From: Plazaster borealis
Lineage: Eukaryota; Echinodermata; Asteroidea; Forcipulatida; Labidiasteridae
DNA: 64,000 nt
Direction: 5' to 3'
Assembly: GCA_021014325.1 (NCBI GenBank)
Contig: CM037464.1
Location: 5,177,127-5,241,126 of the forward strand
How positions within the stretch are numbered: the stretch's first letter is position 1; each line of letters begins with the position of its first letter. The notes below the pieces were generated by a model. That model saw nothing but the letters and a program-made list of their open reading frames with translations. It had not been told where the DNA came from and made no database searches. The position numbers were made by a program, and so were the translations under genes. Below are positions 1 through 9,495 of the stretch, in pieces.

Positions 1-639
1 TTTTTGGGGGGCACTTGCCGCCCCCTTGCCCCGAAATTACATCACTGCAGCCGTGCAGTGCAATAAGAACCATATTTTGGTGTTCTCCCATGGCATTTTC
101 TTCGAATACCCTCATTTTCTATAAGTTTTGCAAGCTTTGAAAAAGTTTTGCTGCTATGGACTCGGTTTTAATGCTGTCGATTTTAATCTGTAACTTGCTT
201 TGGAAACTGTGTTTTGGTCTGTTGTCTTTTGTTCCTTAGATTAAACTATTAGTTTGCGATCTTGGTGCACAGTGGAACTATTTCCACTGACAATATTATT
301 GTATACTATCGTTGGGTATTCAATGAATCATTGCATGGCACTGTAAAGCTTATAAATCCCCCAGTCCCCCAGCCCCCACCCCCAATGTGGTTCTGATAGC
401 TTCTCGAGATACCCCAAATAGAGTACAATTTTCTTTCAACTTCAGTTTATAATTGTTTTCCTTTGTGAAAGGGAATGTCGTTACCAAAATATATTGGCAG
501 AAAACCATTTGTGGCCCACACTCAACTTTGCTGTACAAATTGTTTAGGTTGGTACACTTCAAGCTTAGAAGATGGAAGCAGGTACAAACATACCTTCACC
601 AACTTCGACGTTAATAGATTGAGTCAAAGTGGATCTTAA
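1..639. other. Intergenic, no gene seen
   Basis: No exon or conserved protein is visible. From about 400 to 520 there is a fragment of a dispersed repeat (GGGAATGTCGTTACCAAAAT type) that is also found near 1140, 6104-6470 and 20330. A stretch at 583-639 continues in a second copy at 20075-20105, so a longer repeat spans this area. Confidence 0.5.
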
Positions 640-930
640 GGTGTGTCGTGGCCGAGCGGTCTAGTTCACCGAACCCAAGCTCTGGTGTTGTCAGCAGCAG
701 AGTGTGGGTTCGAATCCCGGTCATGACACTTGTGACCTTGAGCAAGGCACTTACCCATAATTGCTTCGTAAAAAGGGGTTTACCAGCCCTAGGAGTAGGT
801 GGCAACGTGCCCCTGGTGACAATTGATTTGGGTCGACAGCCCAAATCAGTTAAGTGTAGCCCTCAACTTGAAGTGGCCGTCCGGCCTTGTGAGTAAGGCG
901 ATATCGCATAAAAAATAATAATAAAAAAAC
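640..930 (+). repeat. tRNA-derived SINE
   Basis: The copy starts with a tRNA-like head (GTCGTGGCCGAGCGG as A box, GGGTTCGAATCCCGG as B box), followed by the body CTTGAGCAAGGCACTTA and an (AAT)n tail. It interrupts the dispersed repeat whose intact counterpart is at 20040-20400, so it inserted later. A close relative lies at 30395-30770. Confidence 0.85.
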
Positions 931-1240
931 AAGGTAAGCAGTTCAAAGTGAAACATGACTCATTTCGAATTCTTCGAATATGTTTCTTTTCTTCTAAAAT
1001 CACAACAACATTGAAAGTTTGGTTTACTTTGTTCTAATCGTGAAATTCCGAATGTATTGTTTGGTTAGCTATCCCCCAACAGAGTCTACTGTCCATTGAC
1101 CTTCAATTTCTCAGGTTCTCTCTTTGTAAAAAGTGAGTGTCCTAACCAAAATTATTTGGGGGAAAACCCGCGGGGAAAACCAAGTTTCTTGTTCTCCCAA
1201 CCATTCAATCAATGAATCGAAAATAGGTCCGAACAGGAAG
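931..1240. repeat. Dispersed repeat, second half
   Basis: This continues the repeat cut by the SINE at 640-930. The motifs GCAGTTCAAAGTGAAACA, TTGAAAGTTTGGTTTACTT and TTGACCTTCAATTT recur in the same order at 20110-20310. It ends near the CCAAAATTATTTGG block. No coding capacity was recognised. Confidence 0.55.
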
Positions 1241-1263
1241 TAAAACAAAATGGTTAAAAAGGG

Positions 1264-1300
1264 TTTTATTATCAACGGCTGCGGGTTTCAACGGAACACT
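1264..1300 (+). promoter_or_regulatory. Putative core promoter of small gene A
   Basis: A TATA-like TTTTATTAT at 1264-1272 lies about 26-34 bases before the conserved CACTTTGCTATTGACCG block. Gene B has the same arrangement: TTTTACTAT at 11724 and the same block at 11763. The conserved spacing between paralogues is the evidence; transcription start is inferred. Confidence 0.5.
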
Positions 1301-1423
1301 TTGCTATTGACCGTGCTCAGCGACAGGGCCTTTTTGAACTTGCTCAGCGACAAAACTCTTTGAACTTAAAACACCGACAAATAAACTGTGGTTCAGTTTC
1401 GAGGGATCAAGCGTCTGAAAGTG
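1298..1423 (+). other. Putative 5' untranslated exon 1 of small gene A
   Basis: The block begins CACTTTGCTATTGACCGT and ends at a good splice donor, GTG|GTAAGC, at 1423/1424. The same start, a similar middle (AGTTTCGAG) and the same donor appear 10.5 kb downstream (11763-11873), upstream of the paralogous coding exon, and again in a tandem copy at 12065-12150. Conservation of a donor and a TATA-like box in front of two related coding exons is best explained as a shared non-coding first exon. The intron would run from 1424 to about 2010. Confidence 0.55.
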
Positions 1424-1574
1424 GTAAGCATCTCACTCTCCTCCTTTTCTTAGTGTGAAGTTTTCTTCCCACGGGTAATAAATATATTTTTAATTCCTTT
1501 TTCTTAATTAAACTGCTACCAAATTTTGAAAGGAATGGTTCATCTGATAAGAATTTAACTGTAATTTGGGGTCG

Positions 1575-1935
1575 AACAAAGAAAAGTTAAACAGGGCGGG
1601 ACTTGAACCTGTACGGTCTACCAACTGAGCTATCTAGCCCTATGTTGGCGGTCTCCCTATTATGTTTTCAATATCTTTGTTCGGGGTGACAGTCAGAAGC
1701 CATGCAACCTGTAACTGCCGTATAACCAGGTAGCACATGCATCCAAGTTTATGATATAACCTGGGAAGCGGCAGGAGAGGGATCACCTTAAGGGGATGCA
1801 GCTTTTTATTTCAAATATCAAGAAATAAACCACAAGGGAAACTGACTGGGTAAATTTAAAACATAATTTTGTGTTGAACAAAGAAAAATTTGACTATAGA
1901 GCGGGACTTGAACCTGCAACCTCCGGATCAACGTG
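1575..1935 (-). repeat. tRNA-like SINE, tandem heads, in intron of gene A
   Basis: On the minus strand there are two tRNA-like heads: one at 1593-1640 with TAGATAGCTCAGTTGGTAG, and one at 1895-1935 with the T-arm GGTTCAAGTCCCGCT. They are separated by a unique-looking body that recurs at 14720-15295, 33043-33215 and 37498-38210. In the better copies the acceptor stem (GGCTAGA/TCTAGTC) still pairs. Confidence 0.75.
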
Positions 1936-2010
1936 CCCACCGTAGCTTCATTTATCAATAGTTTTTATTTCAATTATTGAACGGCTGGAATATTGTTTCC
2001 CACACGGCAG

Positions 2011-2550
2011 TGCATCCACAGAATCCCGGACAAGCCGAAGAAGACGGAACTAACTTAAGATCGACATGGCAAACTCCGCTCAAGACGCAGGGAAAGACAT
2101 TGAACTGGAGGTTGTGGAGGACCAAGACGATGATAAGCCGACCAAAGAAGTGGCCACCCAGACTGACAAGGAAAAGATCACAACGCCTAGCAACGATGCA
2201 AGGAAGTATTTCTCTTGCTGCCGACGACTCTTCAATTTCATCCGGAAGCAGTTTGAAGACGACGACGGATGTTTCAGCTTCTCTTGTTGTTGTGGGGACG
2301 AGGGTGAATAATGATGTATACAAGACGGGGATAAAGAGCAAAACGCCAATCTACGTAACGAGCGCAGTCCGAAGTAACAAAAGTAGGGTTTTTTTCAATT
2401 GGAAAGAAAAAATTACGTTTAAGTTTACAGATTTGTATATAACTGCAGTATACAAGCAAAATTGCCCGATCTTTGGAGCTGTTGGTTTTGGGTCAATGTG
2501 AACAGGAAGGATGAATGGTTTAGATAGAGTGGAGGTGTATAATTAAACCC
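2011..2550 (+). other. Putative exon 2 of small gene A
   Basis: The acceptor is taken as TTGTTTCCCACACGGCAG|TG at 2010/2011. The pyrimidine tract TGGAATATTGTTTCC is shared with gene B at 15784-15799. The end is uncertain: an ATTAAA poly(A)-type hexamer sits at 2542-2547. The coding part is 2066-2311. Confidence 0.45.
2066..2311 (+). CDS. Small acidic Cys-rich protein A, ATQTD family, unknown function
   Basis: An 81-residue product of unknown function. The ATG follows an in-frame TAA at 2051-2053, so the start is well defined, and it has G at -3 and +4. The first 30 residues are acidic (DIELEVVEDQDDD). Residues about 33-39 carry KEVATQTDKE, a TQT core of the kind bound by dynein light chain LC8 in other proteins. 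The C-terminal half has two cysteine clusters (SCCRR and SCCCG) around a basic/hydrophobic segment LFNFIRK and then EDDDG. No signal peptide or membrane span is evident. It aligns with gene B (15848-16153) over DI.V..V, QPT+EAATQTDKE and D.R...SC.R..F, ending in an acidic run. Paralogy is seen in sequence. LC8 binding and Cys modification (for example palmitoylation or metal binding) are only inference. Confidence 0.65.
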   Translation: MANSAQDAGKDIELEVVEDQDDDKPTKEVATQTDKEKITTPSNDARKYFSCCRRLFNFIRKQFEDDDGCFSFSCCCGDEGE

Positions 2551-2656
2551 TGTTCACATTTAGCATGGGTACGTTCCTTGCTTAATATTGTTAGCATGGT
2601 TTGTGTGAAAGGACAACAATGTTTGGACTGTTTAAGGTTCCTAATGAAATCTTCTT

Positions 2657-3031
2657 AAAGGCACTGAACACGGTTGGTAATTGTCAAAGACACAGTGTTC
2701 TCACTTGGTGTATCCCAACATATGCATAAAATAATAAGCCTGTGAAAATTTGGGCTCAATTGGTCATCGAAGTTGCAAGAAAAATGATGAAAGAAAAAAT
2801 ACCCTTGTTGTACAAATTTATGTGCTTTCAGGTAGGAATAAAAGGCTTCTTGCAAGAAGTCTTTTTATTATTTTAGTGAGAAATACCCTCTTTCTCAAAA
2901 ACTACGTTACTTCACAGGGAGTCGTTTCTCACAATGTTTTATACTATCAACAGCTCTCTGTTGCTCGTTACCAAGTAAGTTTTTATGCTAATAAATATTT
3001 TGAGTAATTACCAAACGTGTACAGTGCCTTT
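2657..3031 (+). mobile_element. MITE family A, full length
   Basis: Terminal inverted repeats AAAGGCACTGAACACG and CGTGTACAGTGCCTTT enclose the family core (GGTGTATCCCAACATATGCA, CTTCTTGCAAGAAG, TTATACTATCAACAGC). It is unusual in being flanked by near-identical direct repeats of about 25 bp (AAGGTTCCTAATGAAATC before, AAGGTTCCTATTGAAATC after). It is non-coding and must be moved by an enzyme encoded elsewhere. Confidence 0.85.
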
Positions 3032-3160
3032 AAGGTTCCTATTGAAATCTTCTTAAACATTGCTTTGACGGAGGTCCGGCATATGACAAAATCTTCTGCA
3101 AGTGGGAAGGACGTGCGCGAAATCACCGTCTGGAGGTAACCTTCTGTGTAGCTACACCCT

Positions 3161-3598
3161 GGGGTGTTAAAATTGACACCATGGGTGTTGTCACATAAAA
3201 GATACCCAAGAGAGAATCAAAATCATAGGGTGATAAAACAACACCAATTTTTACTCAGACTCCATAATGAAACAAAGAATAAACATTCTTGCTTGTGGAC
3301 AACCACAAGTCCCCAGTAAACTTGTTACAACGCACGTGTGCACATTCTCTGTTAATTAACATATATGTAAACCGAAAACACTAGATAGCAAAACGTCGGA
3401 CGGTGTTGAAATGTTAATGTTCACTGAGTGTAAGGCATTTTATCATTTATTGATGATAAACTGAAGTAATTGTGTTGGCAAGAATGAGTGTTATTTTAAC
3501 ACCCTTATGATTTTGATAATTTTGATAATTTTGATTCTTTGTTTGGGGGTATCTCTATAATATGTGACAACACCCATGGTGTCAATTTTAACACCCCC
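3161..3598. mobile_element. Fold-back/TIR element, 438 bp
   Basis: The left end GGGGTGTTAAAATTGACACC is matched in reverse complement at 3575-3598. The inverted arms extend inward through GGGTGTTGTCACATA and AAAATCATAGGGTG (reverse complement near 3500-3570). There is no coding content. Each terminus itself contains a short palindrome (GACACCATGGGTGTTGTC). Confidence 0.75.
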
Positions 3599-3979
3599 GT
3601 TGTTGCAGTATAGGTTGGGCGGTGGCATTGCTTTGTTGTGGAGTGGGATGTCATTGGGGAATGTTGCGTGTGTGACCGTTGGTTATGAAGAATGTTAGGG
3701 AGTTGTTTTGTGGGTATACACAACTTGTTTTCAACCATACGCTAGAGCCCCTCAGCCTTAACACCACTTCAATTAATTCTGTTCCTCGTGTTTGGAATGG
3801 TGTGCCCGCAAATATCCCACATTCCCTCACTCTCAAATCAATAATGTACCTGTGTATTTATAGGCGCTTTTAGAACATATTGATTTGTCCTTATTTTGTA
3901 TTTTGTTGTTGTTTAGTATTATTATATATTTTAGTTTTGCAATTTTCTGGTTCAGTGCATGTCAAATATGTCTCTTTTT

Positions 3980-4055
3980 AAAGTTGCAAAAAATAGCTAA
4001 TGGCCTGACGTTTCGACCCTAGCAGAGTCTTTCTCGAAGGCTAAATGACAAGACA
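3980..4055 (-). repeat. Retroelement-type terminal motif with GTCGAAACGTC
   Basis: On the minus strand the sequence reads CTTCGAGAAAGACTCTGCTA then GGGTCGAAACGTCAGGCC. GACTC and GGGTC can pair in front of GAAAC. Such motifs occur at ends of Penelope-like elements, some of which carry hammerhead ribozymes. Here the CUGANGA core is absent, so only the family resemblance is claimed. Confidence 0.35.
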
Positions 4056-4640
4056 ACACACATGAACAGGTATTTAAGTGTAACAAAAGCATTCAAGTGG
4101 AAATACATGAATAGAGGCAGAAAGCAAACAGACAAGGCAAGGGGTAAAAAATGAATAGGGAGACAGAGGGGGGAGGGGGGGGTTGGAGGAAGAGGGCTGG
4201 TCTGACCACAAGAAGTTGGAAACACAAAGGACAAGATTAAAGTTGGGAAGAGGGAGAACAAGTAAGTAATTAGTAATTGAGGCAGGCTAAAAATGGGGAT
4301 ATCTTTTTAAAGTTAAATATTGCAATTTATATCCCTTGATCAGGATTTGTCTCATTGTCTTTGCCTATGTATTTAGTTTTTTAAAGGTCAGTCTATTAAA
4401 CTGTAATATGCTTTTTCTCACATTCTTACCACAATGTTCATGTAATATTGGTTTTTAGAATAATCAAAAGACACATTTAAAAAAAAAATTATCATATATA
4501 TTTTTTCTTTCCAAAGTTTTAGTCTTCCATTTATCGTTTTTTGTTCATTAATTAAAAATTCATTTGCCATCTCATAAATAGATTATTGTGCTTTCGATTA
4601 ACAGTGTTAGGTTCACTTTTATTAAATTAATATTGATCTT
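4056..4640. other. Intergenic, nothing recognised
   Basis: A purine-rich stretch at 4140-4260 (GGGAGACAGAGGGGGGAGGG) is followed by AT-rich sequence. No exon, RNA gene or clear repeat boundary was seen. Confidence 0.4.
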
Positions 4641-4857
4641 AAAGGCACTGAACACGTTTGGTATATTGTCAAAGACCAGTATTCTCACTTTGTTATTATT
4701 TTAGTGAGAAATTACCTCTTTCTCAAAAACTACGTTACTTAAGAGGGAGTCGTTTCTCACAATGTTTTATACTATCAACAGCTCCCCGTTGCTCGTTAAA
4801 GTAAGTTTTTATGCTAATATATATTTTGAGTAATTACCAAACGTGTACAGTGCCTTT
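4641..4857 (+). mobile_element. MITE family A, internally deleted
   Basis: Both ends of family A are present (AAAGGCACTGAACACG, GTGTACAGTGCCTTTA). The middle is lost: the left part jumps from TTCTCACTTTG straight to TTATTATTTTAGTGAGAAA. Confidence 0.8.
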
Positions 4858-5098
4858 AGATGGGAATCGCTCTTAATTTCTTAGCAAAGTGTGATGTCAC
4901 AACATCAATCACTAATGGTAATACTGACGACTCATATTAAGATGAATCTTAGTGCTTTGTGATATCGAGCCCTGGCCATCTTAGAATAGGTTTATCTTGT
5001 CGTCTGATCCCAACAGTTGTTCTTGCCTTTTATCGGCTATCGTTCCATTAAAACTGCACGGGAAGACCACAGAATGGCGGCTGTTTGGCTAATGAAAC

Positions 5099-5139
5099 CC
5101 CCCCCCCCCCCCAAAAAAAAAAAAAAAAAAAAAAAAAAA
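5099..5139. repeat. Poly(C)/poly(A) low-complexity tract
   Basis: A run of C is followed by a run of about 25 A. Length is likely to vary between individuals and assemblies. Confidence 0.9.
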
Positions 5140-5724
5140 TGGTTTTGTTTGTTTGTCCATAGAGGGTCCTCAAAAGGTAGGGTCGGATAGGAAGATTTTG
5201 TGTATATATATATTTTTTGAATATGGATATTGTATTTGGGAATAGAAACTCTTTGGTATTAAAAGATTTAGTCCAAACACAAAACAACAACACTTTCACT
5301 GTATTGAACGATTTTATTAAATGTCTTTGAGTAGTATCTTAATCATAACAACTGTTCAACTAACAAGATTTGATGTTGCTGATGATGAGATGAATGCTTT
5401 ACCGGAGCTACCAGCTGATGGGTGCATCTGCAGTAGGCCCTATCGCAATGTCATCAGAATAAAAAATCAGGAATGTATAAACACCGTTGGCTGGTAAATT
5501 GCTATATATTCAATATAGTTTCTTCCTGTTTCAACATTTTTTTGACAATGTTTTTTTGGGTGATTTTTAATGAAAATTTTGGGAAATAAAAGGGACCTAG
5601 CCGTATCTTTGTTATACATTGATTGGACGATGGGGGAGAAAAACAACAGAAATACACGTGAATGTGATAAATGAGTCAAACAATAACTCGCTGCGCGTTG
5701 AATTAGGCAGTTTTCCCACTTGTT

Positions 5725-6103
5725 AAAGGGATTAAAGGCATCGCACACGTTTGGTAATTGTCAAAGACCAGTGTTCTCATTTGGTGTATCCCAACATATG
5801 CATAAAATAACAAGCCTGTGAACATTTGGGCTCAATTGGTCATCGAAGTTGCAAGAAAGTGATGAAAGAAAAAACACCCTTGTTGACAAATTTGTGTGCT
5901 TTCAGATTGGGAATAAAAACTTCTTGCAAGAAGTTTTTATTATTTTAGTGAGAAATTACCTCTTTCTCAAAAACTACGTTACTTCAGAGGGAGTCGTTTC
6001 TCACAATGTTTTATACTATCAACAGCTCTCTGTTGCTCGTTACCAAGTCAGTTTTTATGCTAATATATATTTTGAGTAATTACCAAACGTGTACGATACC
6101 TTT
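5725..6103 (+). mobile_element. MITE family A, full length
   Basis: Ends AAAGGCATCGCACACG and CGTGTACGATACCTTT with the full family core. It abuts the dispersed repeat that begins AAAGGGAATGTCC at 6104. Confidence 0.8.
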
Positions 6104-6470
6104 AAAGGGAATGTCCTAATCAAAATTAATTGTGAAAAACCCAACTGGTAAGTTAGACAATGGAGGCTTAGGCCCACTTTGACTCAATCTATCGACGCTG
6201 AAGATGATGAAGGTGTTTTTTGCTTGGTATTTGAGTATCTACTTTAATATTTCACACTAATGTATCAACCTCAATGGTTTTGCACCAAAGCGGAGTATGG
6301 GCCGCACTACGGGATTTTCCCCGATTAATTTTGGTTACGACATTCTCTTTTACAAGGGAGAAAAATCTGAAATCTGAAAATTGAAGGTCAAACGGGACTA
6401 TGGACTCTGTTGGGGTTAGCTCACCAAACAATACAAGCATTTTCTGCAGACCTTTCATACTTAGAGCGAA
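6104..6470. repeat. Dispersed repeat with inverted AATTAATT blocks
   Basis: AAAGGGAATGTCCTAATCAA at the left is partly matched in reverse complement near 6319-6355 (TTTTGGTTACGACATTC). The right half repeats sequence found inverted at 1060-1170 and 20250-20360 (AATTGAAGGTCAA, CTCACCAAACAATACA). Confidence 0.5.
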
Positions 6471-6586
6471 GTTTTAATTTGTCACACTGTAACATCCTGA
6501 AAATGTCGAGCTGGAAGACAACATTCTACTTTCAAGATGTCATCATCCCGGGATATTATCAACTCGGGATATATTATCTTACGTTT

Positions 6587-7065
6587 AGGCCACATACAAA
6601 AAGAAAATTGTTGATCGTCCCCGCCCGACCCTACAAAACCCCCCGACACCACTTTTTTTTTTTTTTTTTTTTAAATCTTAAAAAACGGTATTTTTAATGA
6701 TCTTTTCAGTCAAATTTGGCTCTCAGATTTTTCAGCTGATATTTTTTCAAAATTCAAGGTCTGAAATAGATGATTGAAGAAAGGTTATTCATGTTGGCAA
6801 AACAAGAACAATTCTTCAAATATTTACTTAGGCTGAGTTTTAGTTTTTTGAAAATGTTTACAGAAAATGTCATCTAGGAGTTGAAAGGGTTTAACAAAAC
6901 AATTAAAACCACACAAACCCTTTGTTTTTAGTGATTATGATATCTTTATTCTTTATTTCATATTTTGCCATGTCAAAAAAAACACCCCGAAAACCAAAAC
7001 GCCCTCCCTCCCCCACTTCCCATCAAAAAAGGACGATCAACAATTTTTATATTTATGTGGCCTTA
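6587..7065. repeat. Fold-back with ATTGTTGATCGTCC arms
   Basis: GGCCACATACAAAAAG...ATTGTTGATCGTCC at 6587-6622 is inverted at 7030-7065 (GGACGATCAACAATTTT...ATGTGGCC). The interior is AT-rich with no gene. It sits between two blocks of the GATGTCGACATCC repeat. Confidence 0.6.
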
Positions 7066-7079
7066 TGATGTCGAAATCC

Positions 7080-7490
7080 CAAGATGTATTACGGAGCTCT
7101 GGAAGTGCCATCCGACATGTTAAGATCCTGAGATAATTTACAGCAGGATGATGACATCATAAACGTAAGATGACGACATCCTGAGATGATTTATCTCAGG
7201 ATGACGACATCCTGAAAAAAAGAAGTCGTCTTCCTGACATTTTTCTTTTTGATCTTAGAATGTCGACATCAAGAAAGTAAGATGTCGACATCCCAAGATA
7301 AATTATCTCGGGATGACGACATCCTGAACGTAGGAGGTCGACTTCCCGAGTTAATTCATCATGGAATGATAACATCCTGAAAATGTCGAGAACCCAAGAA
7401 TTTTTTTCTTGGGAAGCCGACATCCTATAGGATGTCGTCATCTCGAGATAAAACATACCTATTTGGAAGATCTCAGGATCTCAACACGTT
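7080..7490. repeat. Diverged self-palindromic GATGTCGACATCC repeat array
   Basis: Units of about 30-35 bp built from ATGACGACATCC and ATAATTTATCTC recur roughly ten times in both orientations, so the region can fold in many registers. A few units also lie at 6500-6580. There is no convincing coding sequence although one frame stays open. Confidence 0.65.
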
Positions 7491-7867
7491 GGATGGCACT
7501 TCACTGATAGCGATTCTATGTTTGTTTTACCTTGATTACTTCTATGAGTGTTTAGCACTGTATACTCAGTGCATTCCCGATTCCGGGTAACATCATCTCT
7601 GTATATAGACAAAATGGTTTTGCCTTAGAAATTAAATTTGATGTCTACTCAACTGGAATAGCCAACTTGTAAATTCTGATTCTTTGTTCAGTTATAAATA
7701 ATAAATAACAAATGATTATTTCGTTGGTAGTTCCGTGTGCATTGGTGCACGACCCATGAACAAAAAGTTAAACAAACAACGAATGACAGAAAGAGGAACC
7801 GAAGGTAGGCAGCGAAATGAACCAATGAACTAAAGACTGTTTAAGTTGACCTTGAGAGCTTACGAGC

Positions 7868-8236
7868 TTTCGCGAGAATCTGCCGAGCGGTTTAGAGCAT
7901 CGATTTCAAAATATGGTGGTTAAGTCATCAGGGTGTGGGTTCGAATCCAGGTCATGACACTTGTATCCTTGAGCAAGACACTTAACTATAACTGCTTCTC
8001 TTCACCCAGGGGTATAAATGGGTACCTGCGAGGGTAGAGGTTGATATTGTGTTTGAAAAAGCCTTCGAAGCGCCACGGCAGCCCAGGGCTGTATACTCCC
8101 CAGGGAGCTGGGAAAGATTAAAGGAATGTTATTGGCCCAATGACCAGGGCACTAATGTAAAGCGCATTGATATGATATTGTAAAATGCACTATATAAGAA
8201 CTAGTTATTATTATTATTATTATTGTTATTATTATT
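7868..8236 (+). repeat. tRNA-derived SINE with LINE-like 3' tail
   Basis: Head GCCGAGCGGTTTAGAGCA and B box GGGTTCGAATCC, then CTTGAGCAAGACACTTAACT. The 3' end TGTAAAGCGCATTGATATG...CTATATAAGAAC with a (TTA)n tail resembles L2/CR1-type LINE tails, which would supply mobility. A sister copy is at 50150-50490. Confidence 0.85.
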
Positions 8237-8564
8237 CCGGGGCACCTCGATAAGCAGCTACAGCGTGTATTGAGGCAGCCGTTTTTGAAAAGAACTTGTA
8301 TTGCGATGTTAGTTTTAAGTTTCACCTATTGAATATGGTTTGAATAAAAAAAAGCTTAACTTACAAATTGTAAGTTGTAGGCCTAAACAATTTCGCAAAT
8401 CTTTGAAAAATATTAAAAGCTTACCTTAATTTCCGCTTCACGTTTGACCATAAATAACATGCAATAAAAAGGCGATTGTTGTGATCATTGACGTACACGC
8501 ATGCAAATAAGAGCAAACTGCTATATTTAGTAGTAGACGGTACCCAAACCGCGCGAAATTCGGA

Positions 8565-9080
8565 CGTCGTTGTCCCGGCGCGTATTTTTGTTTTACACTG
8601 CAGTGAGGGGTTTTGTACTGTAACACTGTCAATTCCGTCTTGAGATAGGAGACTACGTCTAACCCTAAAACCTAACCCTAACCCTAACCCTAACCCTAAA
8701 CCTAACCCTAAAACCTAACCCTAACCCTAACACTAACACTAACCCTGACCCTAACCCTAAACCTAACCCCTTATAGACCGTATTGAATAACCCTTTTGTT
8801 GCTATGAAAGTCGCCATCTTGTAGGGCAAACCGTATGCGCGTCTAAACGCGTACATCAATGAAGCACGCAGCACGCAGCAATCCCGGTTTGATATCTACG
8901 CACACCCAAACGCACACGCTCACAGACGCCATGTTGTAGGGCAGATATTTGAATGGTGACGTCATATTCAATACGGTCTATAGGCATAAATGTTTGTAGT
9001 CTCATCTCAAGACAGGAATTGGCAGTATTACAGTACAAAACCCCTCGCTGCGGTGTAAAAAAAAATATGCATCCCGGCGA
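8565..9080. mobile_element. Fold-back element containing telomere-like repeats
   Basis: The left arm at 8567-8650 (GTTTTACACTGCAGTGAGG, GGTTTTGTACTGTAACACTG) pairs with 8995-9075 in reverse complement. Nested inside is a second inverted pair: ATAGACCGTATTGAATA at 8775 and TATTCAATACGGTCTATAGG near 8966-8985, each next to GCCAT.TTGTAGGGCA. Confidence 0.7.
8655..8770 (+). repeat. Interstitial telomere-like (CCCTAA)n block
   Basis: About 115 bp of CCCTAA units mixed with AACCTAA and ACACTAA variants. It lies between the left arm and the nested inner element of the 8565-9080 fold-back, so it is part of that element or inserted into it. Confidence 0.85.
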
Positions 9081-9495
9081 CGCCATGCAACATCACAGTA
9101 AAATCCATATGACACAGGGTCGGTTTTCGCGCTAAGTAAACGAAGCACTAATCTCCCGATTTAAAATAGAACCCAACTTCGGTTTGTTATAGTGCAGTCG
9201 ACACGGTTTGCGCAACACCGTCGGCGTACATTCGCAATTTGACACTTCGAGCCGGATGTTGGAGGTCGAGCACTACTTCTTCATTTTCTCTTAAGTTTCA
9301 AGATTTTATTTTTATTTATTACGTTCTGCTAGTTTTAAACGTAATCAATCCACCAATATGTTTTTGGTTTGGAAAAAGTGATGTGACAGAAATAAAAATT
9401 CACACAAAATTGCACCTACGTTAATCTCCCATAGCTGATATGGCTCAGATGTGCCCGGAAGCTCAATGGTGACCTTATCGCCGCGAGACTTACAT
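9081..9495. other. Intergenic, nothing recognised
   Basis: AT-rich in 9280-9420, otherwise unremarkable. The first 60 bases may be a decayed outward extension of the preceding fold-back. Confidence 0.4.

Noticed and set aside
3505..3873. Open frames at 3505-3738 (minus) and 3679-3873 (plus).
   Set aside because: They overlap the end of a fold-back element and an adjacent non-conserved stretch. A faint LINE-like look (SVPRVWNGVPANI-type text) is too short to call.
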